DNA of 34,821 nt. Origin: Rhodospirillales bacterium. Its GTDB lineage: Bacteria > Pseudomonadota > Alphaproteobacteria > Acetobacterales > Acetobacteraceae. A program made the position numbers and the translations under genes. The stretch is taken from positions 1-34,821 of the forward strand of contig CANHKG010000019.1 in NCBI GenBank assembly GCA_947460455.1, given 5' to 3'. Every line of letters begins with the position of its first letter. Positions within the stretch are counted from its first letter, which is position 1. Below the pieces are notes generated by a model that saw only the letters and a list, made by a program, of their open reading frames with translations, had not been told where the DNA came from and searched no databases. Shown here one piece after another: positions 6,921 to 16,857 of the stretch.

Positions 6921-8156
6921 CTACTCCGCCGCGCCCTTCTTGGCGAAGTCGGGCACGTTGGAGGCAGAGGCGGAGAGCATCGGCGACTTGGTCTTCTTCA
7001 GCGCCTCGGCCGCGTCCGGGTTCTCCTGGATCTTGGCCATCACCGCATCCTTCGCGCGGTCGAAATATTCGCGGTTGTTCACCACGAACTCGCGGCTCTT
7101 GCGCAGCTCCTTCAGGTAGCCGTTGATCTCCGGCACCACGTAGCGCGCCACCAGGTCCCAACTGCGGAAGGTGTTCTCCGGGCTCGCCCAGTCATGCACG
7201 AAGCCCACCACGGTGCCGAACCCGCCGGAGATGTCGATCACCGACTTGATGCGCGCGATCAGGTCATCCGGCGTGCCGATCGTGGCGACCGCGCCATTGC
7301 CGAAGGCGGTCATGTCCACGGCCTGGTCGGCATCCTTGAACGGCTTGCTGCCCGGGCGCTGCAGGGTGCCATGAATGTACTCGTTGTGGTGCTTCATCAG
7401 GCCCGGCCCGGCCTGGCGGCGGGCTTCCTCGCGCGTCTCGGCGATGTGCCAGCTCAGCAGCACGCGCCAGTTCTTGCGGTCCACCGTGGTGCCGGCCTTG
7501 GCGGCGGCGCTCTCGGCGAAGCCCCACTGCGTCGGCAGCGCGTTCAGCCCCTCGGCCGACAGCGAACCGATCGAGATGATGCCGATGCCGTGCTTGCCGG
7601 CCAGCGTCATGCCAGAGGGCGAGATCTGGGAGGCAACGGCGAACGGCATGTCTTCCTGCATCGGCAGCAGCTGCAGGGCGGCGTCGTTCAGCTGGAACCA
7701 TTCGCCCTTGTAGGTGATGCGCTCACCCTTCATCAGGCGGCGGATGATGCCCAGCGCCTCGTCCTGCCGGTCGCGCAGCACCATCGGGTCGATGCCCAGC
7801 GTATGCGCGTCAGACGCCAATGCGCCCGGGCCGGAGCCGAAGATCGCGCGCCCGCCGCTCATCCAATCCAGCTGCACCATGCGCTGGGCCACGTTGAACG
7901 GGTGGTGATAGGGCAGGGAGACCACGCCGGTGGCCAGCTTGATGCGCCCGGTGCGCTCGGCCGCGGCAGCCAGGAACATCTCCGGCGAGGCGATCATCTC
8001 CCAGCCGGAGGAATGATGCTCGCCGCACCAGAATTCGTCGTAGCCCAGCTTGTCCAGGTGCTCCACCAGCGCGATGTCGCGCCGGAACTGGAGCATCGGG
8101 TGCTCGACAACAGGATGATGCGGCGCAAGGAAGGCGCCGAAGCCGAGGCGGGCCAT
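6921..8156 (-). CDS. LLM class flavin-dependent monooxygenase (luciferase/LimB-like)
   Basis: 411 residues, a normal full length for the bacterial luciferase-like monooxygenase (LLM) family. Typical blocks are visible: an N-terminal barrel strand MARLGFGAFLAPHHPV, GYDEFWCGEHHSSGWE near residue 40 (the EHH flavin-pocket motif), TGRIKLATGVVSLPYHHPF near 70-90 and GRAIFGSGPGA near 100. The length and the EHH/SLPYHHP pattern resemble the limonene 1,2-monooxygenase-like branch, but the substrate cannot be read from sequence. Such enzymes use reduced FMN from a separate reductase, and none is adjacent. GGAG lies 6 bases before the ATG at 8156. The lysine- and alanine-rich C-terminal tail (from about residue 370) is outside the barrel. 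It appears to be a single-gene unit. Confidence 0.88.
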   Translation of the reverse strand: MARLGFGAFLAPHHPVVEHPMLQFRRDIALVEHLDKLGYDEFWCGEHHSSGWEMIASPEMFLAAAAERTGRIKLATGVVSLPYHHPFNVAQRMVQLDWMSGGRAIFGSGPGALASDAHTLGIDPMVLRDRQDEALGIIRRLMKGERITYKGEWFQLNDAALQLLPMQEDMPFAVASQISPSGMTLAGKHGIGIISIGSLSAEGLNALPTQWGFAESAAAKAGTTVDRKNWRVLLSWHIAETREEARRQAGPGLMKHHNEYIHGTLQRPGSKPFKDADQAVDMTAFGNGAVATIGTPDDLIARIKSVIDISGGFGTVVGFVHDWASPENTFRSWDLVARYVVPEINGYLKELRKSREFVVNNREYFDRAKDAVMAKIQENPDAAEALKKTKSPMLSASASNVPDFAKKGAAE

Positions 8157-8486
8157 GGAGGTCTCCTGGGGATTTGTTATGGCGAAACCCTAAGGTCGCG
8201 GCGAAACCGGGGCAAGCGCGGCAAGCGCGCTACCGCCGTGCGATCCCCGCTTCCGCCAGCCGTGCCAGGTCCGGCTCGCAGAAGCCTTGGGCATCGCGTC
8301 CACCTCCTGGTCGCTCGGCCTGATGCCGCGTTGCCACCGGGATGGCGTGATGACCGAAACCGGCGCGCGCGTGCGGCTCCTGGCAGACCGGAACCAGGTG
8401 CTCCACGCCGGCCCCGCTGCTTGCCGTGGTGCACGCGGCACGGCACTTCCTGTAGCAATGGGCGCAACGGAAAGGGGACCACCGCC
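8157..8486. other. 330-base spacer, possible gene remnant on the minus strand
   Basis: A divergent spacer between the LLM gene and the ArsC-like gene. A minus-strand frame without a start, open from about 8445 to TAG 8230-8232, ends GFCEPDLARLAEAGIARR. This reads like a genuine protein C-terminus and vaguely recalls the end of CaiB-type CoA-transferases. Upstream of about 8445 the frame is not convincing. It is a remnant at best. Confidence 0.25.
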
Positions 8487-8834
8487 ATGGCGCTGACGAT
8501 CTACGGCATCAAGAACTGCGACACGATGAAGAAGGCCCGCGCCTGGCTGGAGGCCAAGGGCGTCGCCCACGCCTTCCACGACTACAAATCCGCCGGCATC
8601 GATGCCGCCAAGCTCCAGGCCTGGTCGAAGGACGTGGGCTGGGAGGTGCTGATCAACCGCGCCGGCACCACCTTTCGCAAACTGCCGGAAGACCAGAAGG
8701 AAGGCCTCACCGAAGCGAAGGCCATCGCCCTGATGCTGGCCCAACCCGGCATGATCAAGCGCCCGGTGCTGGAAGGCCACGGCGCGCTGCTGGTCGGCTT
8801 CAAGCCGGAAGCCTACGCCGCCCGCTTCGGCTGA
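8487..8834 (+). CDS. ArsC/Spx-family reductase-like protein (YffB type)
   Basis: 115 residues with a thioredoxin-like fold. It opens MALTIYGIKNCDTMKKARAWL, with a single redox cysteine C11 followed by DT rather than a CxxC pair, as in YffB/Spx-like members of the ArsC family. The middle is the family phrase WEVLINRAGTTFRKL. The C-terminal PGMIKRPVLE carries the conserved RP. YffB-type proteins are thought to be glutathione-dependent thiol reductases rather than true arsenate reductases, and no ars genes are nearby. AAAGGGGA lies upstream of the ATG. The next gene starts 114 bases downstream on the same strand; cotranscription is possible. Confidence 0.88.
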   Translation: MALTIYGIKNCDTMKKARAWLEAKGVAHAFHDYKSAGIDAAKLQAWSKDVGWEVLINRAGTTFRKLPEDQKEGLTEAKAIALMLAQPGMIKRPVLEGHGALLVGFKPEAYAARFG

Positions 8835-8948
8835 ACCCCACCCATTCCGCCCGCACGGCTTCCGCGCCCGCGCCCGCGCGGGTAGGTTGCGCACTTTCCG
8901 GCCCTGGATACGACTCCCGAGCCGCAACAAACGCTGATGGAGACCGCC

Positions 8949-10142
8949 ATGGATGCCACCCCTGCCGCGAAGGGCCGCCCCGTCGGCCGCATGTTCTTCG
9001 CCAACCCCGGCCCCACCAACATCCCGGACTCCATCCTGCACGCCATCGGCCACGTGGCGGTGGATTTCCACGACCCCGCCTTCATCAAGATGTACGACGA
9101 GTGCTGGGAGGCGATCCTCCGCATCATGAAGACCAGCCAGCACATGTTCATGTACACCGGCTCCGGGCACGCCGCCTGGGAAGCAGCGCTGGTGAACACG
9201 CTCTCCCAGGGCGACATCGTGCTGATCCCCGAAACCGGCGCCTTCTCGCTCTCCTGGGGCAGCATGGCCGCCGATCTCGGCATCACCGTGCAGAAGGTGG
9301 AGTGCGACTGGCGCCAGGGCGTCGATTTCGCCGCCATCACCGCCGCCCTGAAGGCGGATACCGCCGGCAAGATCAAGGCCGTCTGCGCCGTGCAGAACGA
9401 AACCTCCACCGGCATGCACCTGCCGATCGACCAGGTGCGCGCCGCGATGGACGCCGCCGGCCACGACGCCCTGCTGATGGTGGACACCATCTCCTCGCTC
9501 GGCTGCATGGATCTGCGCATGGACGAGTGGAAGCTCGATGTCGTCGTCGGCGGCAGCCAGAAGGGCCTGATGCTGCCCACCGGCATGGCCTTCACCGGCG
9601 TGTCCGACAAGGCGATGAAGGCCGCCGAGACCTCCACCATGCCCAAGCACTACCTCAACTGGAAGGCGATGGCCGCGCGCAAGCAGCGCAGCTTCATCGG
9701 CACCGTGCCGACCAACCAGTTCTTCGGCCTGCGCGAATCCATCCGCCTGATCGAGGACGAAGGGCTGGAGAACGTCTTCGCCCGCCACACCCGCCTGGCC
9801 AAGGCCGTCCGCGCCTGCGTGAAGCACTGGTCCGGCAACAACGGCCCGCAGCTCTTCTGCACCAACCCCTCGCGCGAGTCCGACAGCGTCACCGCCGTGC
9901 TGATGCCGGAGGGTTTCGACGCCGAGGCAATCCGCAAAACCACCATGGGCCGCTTCAACGTCTCCCTCGGCGGCGGCCTGTCGAAGCTCGCCGGCAAGGT
10001 CTTCCGCATCGGCCATCTCGGCGACCTCAACGAGCCGATGATCCTCGGCACGCTCGCGGCCGTGGAAATGGCGCTGAAGATCAACGGCGTGCCGCACACC
10101 CCGGGCGGCGTGGAAGCCGCCATGGCCAGCCTCACCGCCTGA
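8949..10142 (+). CDS. Class V aminotransferase, serine-glyoxylate/alanine-glyoxylate type
   Basis: 397 residues, a fold-type I PLP enzyme. Landmarks are FFANPGPTNIPDSIL at the N-terminus, FMYTGSGHAAWEAALVNTL, the PLP aspartate region ALLMVDTISSLGCMDL, and the Schiff-base lysine K205 in VVGGSQKGLMLP. FRIGHLGDLNE near the C-terminus is typical of the AGT/SGAT group. The family transfers the amino group of serine, alanine or aspartate to glyoxylate, so a role in glyoxylate or one-carbon metabolism is likely; the exact donor is not determinable. Two in-frame ATGs exist. The second (8949) is preferred because GGAG lies 6 bases before it, overlapping the first ATG at 8937. Confidence 0.88.
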   Translation: MDATPAAKGRPVGRMFFANPGPTNIPDSILHAIGHVAVDFHDPAFIKMYDECWEAILRIMKTSQHMFMYTGSGHAAWEAALVNTLSQGDIVLIPETGAFSLSWGSMAADLGITVQKVECDWRQGVDFAAITAALKADTAGKIKAVCAVQNETSTGMHLPIDQVRAAMDAAGHDALLMVDTISSLGCMDLRMDEWKLDVVVGGSQKGLMLPTGMAFTGVSDKAMKAAETSTMPKHYLNWKAMAARKQRSFIGTVPTNQFFGLRESIRLIEDEGLENVFARHTRLAKAVRACVKHWSGNNGPQLFCTNPSRESDSVTAVLMPEGFDAEAIRKTTMGRFNVSLGGGLSKLAGKVFRIGHLGDLNEPMILGTLAAVEMALKINGVPHTPGGVEAAMASLTA

Positions 10143-10144
10143 AG

Positions 10145-10162
10145 TTGATCCTGCAAGATCAA
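10145..10162 (+). other. Stem-loop TTGATC-CTGCAA-GATCAA
   Basis: A perfect 6-bp stem and 6-base loop, three bases after the aminotransferase stop. Together with the stronger hairpin at 10172-10195 it forms a tandem pair sharing the 9-mer TCCTGCAAG (10149-10157 and 10178-10186). Confidence 0.4.
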
Positions 10163-10171
10163 AACACGATG

Positions 10172-10199
10172 GGGCGCTCCTGCAAGGGAGCGCCCTTTG
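10172..10199 (+). terminator. Terminator-like hairpin that also contains the next gene's ribosome binding site
   Basis: Arms GGGCGCTCC (10172-10180) and GGAGCGCCC (10187-10195) form a perfect 9-bp stem with a TGCAAG loop, followed by TTTG. The 3' arm begins with GGAG, 6 bases before the TTG start at 10197. Folding would therefore both terminate the aminotransferase transcript and mask the Shine-Dalgarno of the transporter gene. Confidence 0.7.
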
Positions 10200-10748
10200 T
10201 CTGACGGTGCGCCACCGCGCGACCCGCCGACGGTCGCCGCCCTGTTCTGGGGCTTCCTGTCCATCGGCGTGATCGGCTTCGGCGGCGTGCTGCCCTGGGC
10301 GCGCCGCATGATGGTGGAACAACGCCGCTGGCTCACCCCGGCCGAGTTCACCGACCTGCTCGGCCTCTGCCAGTTCCTGCCGGGCCCGAACATCGTGAAC
10401 CTCTCCGTCGCCCTCGGCAGCCGCTTCCGCGGCATCCCCGGCGCGGTTGCCGCCGTGGTCGGGCTGATCTCGCTGCCCATGGTGATCGTGATGACGCTCG
10501 GCGCCGTCTATGCCGCCTATGCCGACCACCCCGTGGTGGCGCAGGGCGCAGAAGGCCTGGCCGCCGCCGCCTCCGGCCTGGTCGTCGCCACCGCGCTGAA
10601 GATCGCCTCCCCCCTGCGCGGCAAGTGGCTGGGCATCGGTGTCGCCTTGCTGGTGCTCGTGGCCATCGCCGTCCTGCACCTGCCGCTGGTCCCCACCATG
10701 CTGGTGCTCGCCCCCGCCTCCATCCTGCTGCACTGGTGGCTTCAATGA
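10197..10748 (+). CDS. chrA: Chromate transporter, first half (short-chain CHR family)
   Basis: 183 residues with about five to six membrane segments and one CHR (chromate ion transporter) domain. Signature parts are FWGFLSIGVIGFGGVLPWARRMMVEQRRWLT and LCQFLPGPNIVNLSVALG. In the short-chain CHR subfamily two half-size proteins encoded side by side form one transporter, and the second half follows here with a 4-bp ATGA overlap. The start is TTG at 10197, the only plausible start before the first membrane segment. Its GGAG lies within the 3' arm of the upstream hairpin. The physiological ion may be chromate or another oxyanion; that is family knowledge, not shown here. Confidence 0.85.
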   Translation: MSDGAPPRDPPTVAALFWGFLSIGVIGFGGVLPWARRMMVEQRRWLTPAEFTDLLGLCQFLPGPNIVNLSVALGSRFRGIPGAVAAVVGLISLPMVIVMTLGAVYAAYADHPVVAQGAEGLAAAASGLVVATALKIASPLRGKWLGIGVALLVLVAIAVLHLPLVPTMLVLAPASILLHWWLQ

Positions 10749-11281
10749 GCGACGGGGCAGGGGGCACCGCCCTGGAACTCGCCGGGGTCTTCGGCCAGCT
10801 CTCCCTCGTCTCGATCGGCGGCATCAACGCCGTGCTGCCGGAGCTCAAGCGCCAGGTGGTGGAACGCCATGGCTGGATGACCGCCGGCGACTTCGCCGCC
10901 CTCTACGCGCTCGCTCAGGCCGCCCCGGGCCCGAACATGCTGGTCTCCACCCTGATCGGCTGGCACGTGGCCGGCATCGCCGGCGCCCTTGCCGCCACGG
11001 GCGCCCTGGTGGGGCCCTGTGCCCTGCTCACCTGGCTCGTGGCCGGCGTCTGGCACCGCTTCCGCGACCGCCCCTGGCGACGCCTGGTGCAGTCCGGGCT
11101 CACGCCCGTCACCGCCGGTCTGGTGGTGGCCGCCGCCATCGTGCTGTCAGAGGCAACGGCCGTCTCACCCGGCCACGCCGTGCTCACCGCCATCGCCGCC
11201 GTGCTGCTCACGGCCACGCGCCTGCATCCACTCTGGGTACTCGCGGCAGGCGCCGCGCTCGGCGCGTCCGGCCTGCTCTAG
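10745..11281 (+). CDS. chrA: Chromate transporter, second half (short-chain CHR family)
   Basis: 178 residues, one CHR domain, starting MSDGA like its partner. Motifs are LSLVSIGGINAVLPELKRQVVERHGWMT and LAQAAPGPNMLVSTLIGW (the PGPN signature), followed by four to five hydrophobic helices. It overlaps the first half by 4 bp (ATGA), so the two are translationally coupled and probably made in equal amounts. It ends 13 bases from the stop of a convergent gene. Confidence 0.85.
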   Translation: MSDGAGGTALELAGVFGQLSLVSIGGINAVLPELKRQVVERHGWMTAGDFAALYALAQAAPGPNMLVSTLIGWHVAGIAGALAATGALVGPCALLTWLVAGVWHRFRDRPWRRLVQSGLTPVTAGLVVAAAIVLSEATAVSPGHAVLTAIAAVLLTATRLHPLWVLAAGAALGASGLL

Positions 11282-11294
11282 CGCCCCATCTGCG

Positions 11295-12137
11295 TCAGCG
11301 CAGGCTACGCTGCGGCGCGTCCGAAACGAAGGTGTTGGTGCCGGGGGGCAGCACGCGCGTGCTCCAGGCATCGGCCACCTCGGAGTAGCGCGGCGCGGCC
11401 TGATCAACCCGCGGGCGGGCCATGTTGTTCGCCACCATCATGCCGTGGTCCGGCCGGTCGTAGATGAAGCCATAGGTCGGATACACGCTGCCGAACCCGC
11501 CACCAGGCAGGCCCACCTGCACCGCCGACCAGTCGTTGCGCTCGGACACGTCGATCACCGGCACGCTGCGCGCCACACGGCCCTTGCCCTGGCCGCCGGG
11601 GCCAGACCAGTTGGCGTGGTCCACTTCCACCGTGCGGCTGTCCACCACCCGCGCTACCACGGCCACATGGCCCAGGCGCATGCGGTTCGTGGAACGGAAG
11701 GTCAGGATGCTGCCGGATTCCGGACGGAAGCCGCGCTCATAGCTGCCAGCGGCCGAATCCCACCACGCATGGGCATTGCCCTTCACCGCCATGCCGGTGG
11801 CCGCCCGCGCGAAGGGCACGCAGCTGATGCCGCCCCACTGCGAGACATTCACCGAATTGGCCGCCGCCAGCCGCGCCTTGGCCGCCTTGGGGTTGTTGGT
11901 CGCCTTCAACGCCGGGCCACCCTGAACGCGCTGCTTCTGCGCGGCCTGCAGGCGGGAGCCGGGCTGCGGCAGGCCGGCGCGCGGCGAAATCGCCTGTGGC
12001 GCGGCGGCGCGCACGGGGCGAGCCTCCTGTCCCTGCGGGCGGGCGGCATGCGCGTCGGTCGCAACCAGGGTCACGGTGCAAAGGGCGGCAATCGCCGCGG
12101 CAGAGCAGGTGGCAAGGAAGCGTCCGGTGAATCGCAT
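11295..12137 (-). CDS. Secreted CHAP-domain amidase/peptidase
   Basis: 280 residues. A signal peptide (RFTGRFLATCSAAAIAALCTVTLVATDAHA) is followed by a low-complexity linker to about residue 95. A CHAP domain (cysteine, histidine-dependent amidohydrolase/peptidase, NlpC/P60-like fold) then spans residues 98-215. The catalytic candidates are C106 in WGGISCVPFAR, H157 in MRLGHVAVVARV and a polar residue near HANW (174-177). The family cleaves peptidoglycan amide bonds in the periplasm. The ATG at 12137 gives a clean signal peptide; AGGA lies 8 bases upstream. The C-terminal 65 residues (GFGSVYPTYGFIYD onward) are of unknown role. Confidence 0.85.
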   Translation of the reverse strand: MRFTGRFLATCSAAAIAALCTVTLVATDAHAARPQGQEARPVRAAAPQAISPRAGLPQPGSRLQAAQKQRVQGGPALKATNNPKAAKARLAAANSVNVSQWGGISCVPFARAATGMAVKGNAHAWWDSAAGSYERGFRPESGSILTFRSTNRMRLGHVAVVARVVDSRTVEVDHANWSGPGGQGKGRVARSVPVIDVSERNDWSAVQVGLPGGGFGSVYPTYGFIYDRPDHGMMVANNMARPRVDQAAPRYSEVADAWSTRVLPPGTNTFVSDAPQRSLR

Positions 12138-12417
12138 GCGTCGGTTCCTGTGAGGTGGGCTGCGCATGGGTTTTGGCTAACAAGGGCGTTACGTGCCTGG
12201 CAACCTCAGAACACACAGCTCGCAAGCCAGTCATGCAATTTCGTCGGATGCGCCTACGGACAACGTCCAAATTCAGGACGCACGTCCTATTCACCGCAAT
12301 GTGAACTCATCTGTTGCAAAGATGCCTATTGCTTGTGGCTGAAATACCACGCCTTCCGGAAGGAGGCTGAAACCGACCCAACACGCAGCATGCGCCACGA
12401 TGGGTCCGCAGAATCAA
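12138..12417. other. Upstream region of the CHAP gene with paired GGAC/GTCC palindromes
   Basis: No gene is seen. The segment is less GC-rich than its surroundings. It holds GGACAACGTCC (12258-12268) and AGGACG-CA-CGTCCT (12275-12288), two related inverted repeats 8 bases apart, about 120-150 bases before the CHAP start. They may be operator sites. Confidence 0.35.
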
Positions 12418-12450
12418 TCACGGCGCGCCGTGGTGTGCAGCGCGCCGTGA
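12418..12450 (-). terminator. Terminator hairpin after the RidA-family gene
   Basis: TCACGGCGCGC (12418-12428) and GCGCGCCGTGA (12440-12450) form a perfect 11-bp stem with an 11-base loop. On the minus strand it lies about 27 bases past the RidA stop and is followed by TTGATTC. Confidence 0.65.
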
Positions 12451-12477
12451 CATGTCAAGAAACAGTTAGTGATACGG

Positions 12478-12828
12478 TTACTTGCAGGCCGTAACCATGA
12501 TCTCCACCAGCAGGCGGGCATCGGCCATGTTGGCTTCCACGCAGGCGCGGGCCGGGGCCCCGCCCTTCGGCAGCCACGCCGTCCAGATCTCGTTCATGGC
12601 GTCGCGGTCGCGGATGTCCTTCACCCAGATCTGCGCCTGCAGCAGCCGGGTCTTGTCGGTCCCGTGCGTCTCCAGGATGGCGTCGATCTGGTCCAGGATC
12701 TCCTTGGTCTGGCCCTTCACGTCCTTGCTGGTGTCCTTGGCGGTGCAGCCCTGGACATACACGAAGCCATGGTACTCGACCGCCTTCGACAGGATGGCGT
12801 TCGGTTCGGTGCGGATGATCTTGCTCAT
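12478..12828 (-). CDS. RidA (YjgF/YER057c/UK114) family protein
   Basis: 116 residues, normal size for a Rid protein, starting MSKIIRTEPNAILSKAVEYHGFVYVQG. The family-defining arginine is present as R94 in APARACVEAN, and the partner glutamate as E109 in LLVEIMVTA. These residues bind the substrate carboxylate in deaminases that hydrolyse reactive enamines/imines formed by PLP enzymes. This fits a genome segment rich in PLP enzymes, although none is in the same operon. It is probably a cytoplasmic trimer. GGGGGAG lies upstream of the ATG. It is divergent from pntAA across 267 bases. Confidence 0.9.
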   Translation of the reverse strand: MSKIIRTEPNAILSKAVEYHGFVYVQGCTAKDTSKDVKGQTKEILDQIDAILETHGTDKTRLLQAQIWVKDIRDRDAMNEIWTAWLPKGGAPARACVEANMADARLLVEIMVTACK

Positions 12829-12916
12829 CGTGAGCTCCCCCCAATGTCGGTGATGATGGTGGCCCCGCGGTTCTACGGTCCCCCCCGCCGCACGGCAAGC
12901 CGAACCCCGCGCGGGC

Positions 12917-12930
12917 ATGACCTGGATCAA
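12917..12930. promoter_or_regulatory. Possible FNR/FnrL-type box
   Basis: ATGACCTGGATCAA matches the FNR-family consensus TTGAT-N4-ATCAA at 8 of 10 fixed positions. It lies in the divergent spacer between the RidA gene and the pnt operon, about 90 bases before the RidA start and 166 before pntAA. Oxygen-responsive control of the transhydrogenase would be physiologically sensible, but the distance to pntAA is long. Confidence 0.3.
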
Positions 12931-13095
12931 GGGGCCGCGCCGCCACACCCTGGTAGGAGCACCGGGCAGACCCTGCGCGCCCGTCCCCTTGTGGCCCCCG
13001 CCGGTCGAAGGCAAGCTGCTTGCCATCTCGCTGGCGCGTCCACGCCACCCGATCTGCGCGCCGACCCGGAAGACTGATGTCGAAAGGATGAGTGC

Positions 13096-14235
<1,140 letters not shown>

Positions 14236-14261
14236 CCCTCCCGGCATCCGGAGAAACACCG

Positions 14262-14633
14262 ATGACCCCCGCCCAACTGGCCGACCAGGCCGCCGCCCTC
14301 GCCCAGAACCTGCGCAGCTACGCCGATGCCGCCGGCCCGGTGGCCGAGGCGGTGCAGCCCTTCGTCTTCCTGCTCGCCATTTTCCTGATGGCCTGCTTCG
14401 TCGGCTACTACGTGGTCTGGAACGTCACCCCCGCGCTCCATTCGCCGCTGATGGGCGTCACCAACGCCATCTCCTCGGTCATCGTCGTCGGCGCCATGCT
14501 GGCCACCGGCCTCGCTGAAAGCGGCTGGGCCCGCACCTTCGGCTTCATCGCCGTGATGCTCGCCGCCGTGAACATCTTCGGCGGCTTCGTCGTCACCCAG
14601 CGCATGCTCTCGATGTTCAAGAAGAAGGGCTGA
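14262..14633 (+). CDS. pntAB: NAD(P) transhydrogenase subunit alpha part 2
   Basis: 123 residues with three membrane helices: [32 protein letters not shown] and [24 protein letters not shown]. The sequence [19 protein letters not shown] is diagnostic of the alpha-chain membrane part of the proton channel. It forms the membrane domain with PntB, and the next gene starts 4 bases after its stop. Confidence 0.95.
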   Translation: MTPAQLADQAAALAQNLRSYADAAGPVAEAVQPFVFLLAIFLMACFVGYYVVWNVTPALHSPLMGVTNAISSVIVVGAMLATGLAESGWARTFGFIAVMLAAVNIFGGFVVTQRMLSMFKKKG

Positions 14634-14637
14634 GCAC

Positions 14638-16044
<1,407 letters not shown>

Positions 16045-16054
16045 GCAAGCAAGC

Positions 16055-16077
16055 GGTTCTTTTTTGAAAAAAGAACC
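16055..16077 (+). terminator. A/T-rich hairpin after pntB
   Basis: GGTTCTTTTTT and AAAAAAGAACC are complementary around a single central G, 10 bases past the pntB stop. The run of U lies in the 5' arm and no T-run follows, so this is a non-canonical terminator or an RNA-stabilising hairpin. Confidence 0.6.
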
Positions 16078-16080
16078 AAA

Positions 16081-16320
16081 AAACCTTTAGTCCTGAGCGA
16101 AGCGAAGGATCCACGCTGCGAACAACGCCACCCAACCGGATAAAGCCGTTCGTCTTCGAAGAGGTGGGCGGAACGCCAGGCGGTTCCGCCATCGCCCCGC
16201 AACCCCAGGACCCATGGAGACAGAGAGACAAAGAGAAGAAGCCTCGCCGCTCCCGTCTCCATCTGAAAATTCGTTCGCCCTACCGACCCCCTCGCCCGCC
16301 CACACGCCGCGCCCAGGGGG
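16081..16320. other. Spacer with a degenerate purine-rich inverted repeat
   Basis: No gene is seen. GGAGACAGAGAGACAAAGAG (16215-16234) resembles a decayed version of the CACAGAG palindromes found at 31345-34664. ATGGAGAC(A/G)G(A/G)GAG recurs inverted at 16250-16262. The similarity is weak. Confidence 0.3.
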
Positions 16321-16383
16321 CGCGATTTTAAGTCTAACGAAAATCGCGTACGTACGTAAATTTTTTTCCTATTACACCGGTGT
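16321..16383. promoter_or_regulatory. Palindrome cluster in an AT-rich island
   Basis: Three symmetrical sites occur in 63 bases. CGCGATTTT-N10-AAAATCGCG is at 16321-16348 (perfect 9-bp arms). TACGTACGTA is at 16349-16358. ACACCGGTGT is at 16374-16383. They lie 24-86 bases before the ATG of the small gene at 16407, in strongly AT-rich DNA for this genome. A promoter with several regulator sites is the likely reading. Confidence 0.45.
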
Positions 16384-16406
16384 TGCGTGTGCTCAATTTC
16401 CCGGTG

Positions 16407-16772
16407 ATGACCCATCAACCCGCCGCACCGAGCGAAGCCGACGCACCGCGCCCCTGGGCGCGGGCGATCCTGCACGCCCAAATTCCGGCGCCGTTGAAGC
16501 TCCTGTTGCTGGCCCTGCTCGCCGCCTTCTCGATGGCCGAAGCCCCGCGCCGCACCCTGCGCGACCTGCGCCAGGACTGGCTCTTCTCCACCAACACCAG
16601 CCTCAACGAAGACCTGGACTCCGTCCAAACCCCCCACGCCCTGCGCCGCCTGCTCCAACTCCGGGCGGAGATCGGCTGGCTCCTGCGCGGAAAGCCCAAC
16701 CGCGGCATGGCCCTATCCGGCCAACGCGCGCCCGTACTCTGCCTGGCCCAACCCGCCCGCGCGCCGCCATAG
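16407..16772 (+). CDS. Small membrane-associated hypothetical protein
   Basis: 121 residues from ATG 16407. One hydrophobic helix (PLKLLLLALLAAFSMAEA) is flanked by charged sequence, then comes a helical part RTLRDLRQDWLFSTNTSLNEDLDSVQTPHALRRLLQLRAEIGWLL. No family is recognised. Codons have the strong third-position GC of real genes in this window, and an AT-rich, palindrome-bearing upstream region supports expression. The Shine-Dalgarno is weak (CCCGGTG), and the upstream in-frame ATG at 16380 is possible. An unusual final stretch (LCLAQPARAPP) is proline-rich. Confidence 0.5.
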   Translation: MTHQPAAPSEADAPRPWARAILHAQIPAPLKLLLLALLAAFSMAEAPRRTLRDLRQDWLFSTNTSLNEDLDSVQTPHALRRLLQLRAEIGWLLRGKPNRGMALSGQRAPVLCLAQPARAPP

Positions 16773-16857
16773 CCCGCGAACACCCCCCATCACCTCGAAT
16801 CCGTCGCCAAAACCCCGCACCCCGCGGCGACGACTCATGCCCGCACGCCGGCCGGGC

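Noticed and set aside
10145-10162. TTGATC-N6-GATCAA as an FNR box
   Set aside because: The half-sites are 8 bases apart instead of 4, and the site lies directly after a stop codon. A stem-loop reading is better.
8190-10745. 851-residue minus-strand frame antisense to the ArsC-like, aminotransferase and chrA genes
   Set aside because: It is a GC-rich shadow of well-supported plus-strand genes: H/G/A/R-rich composition with no domain.
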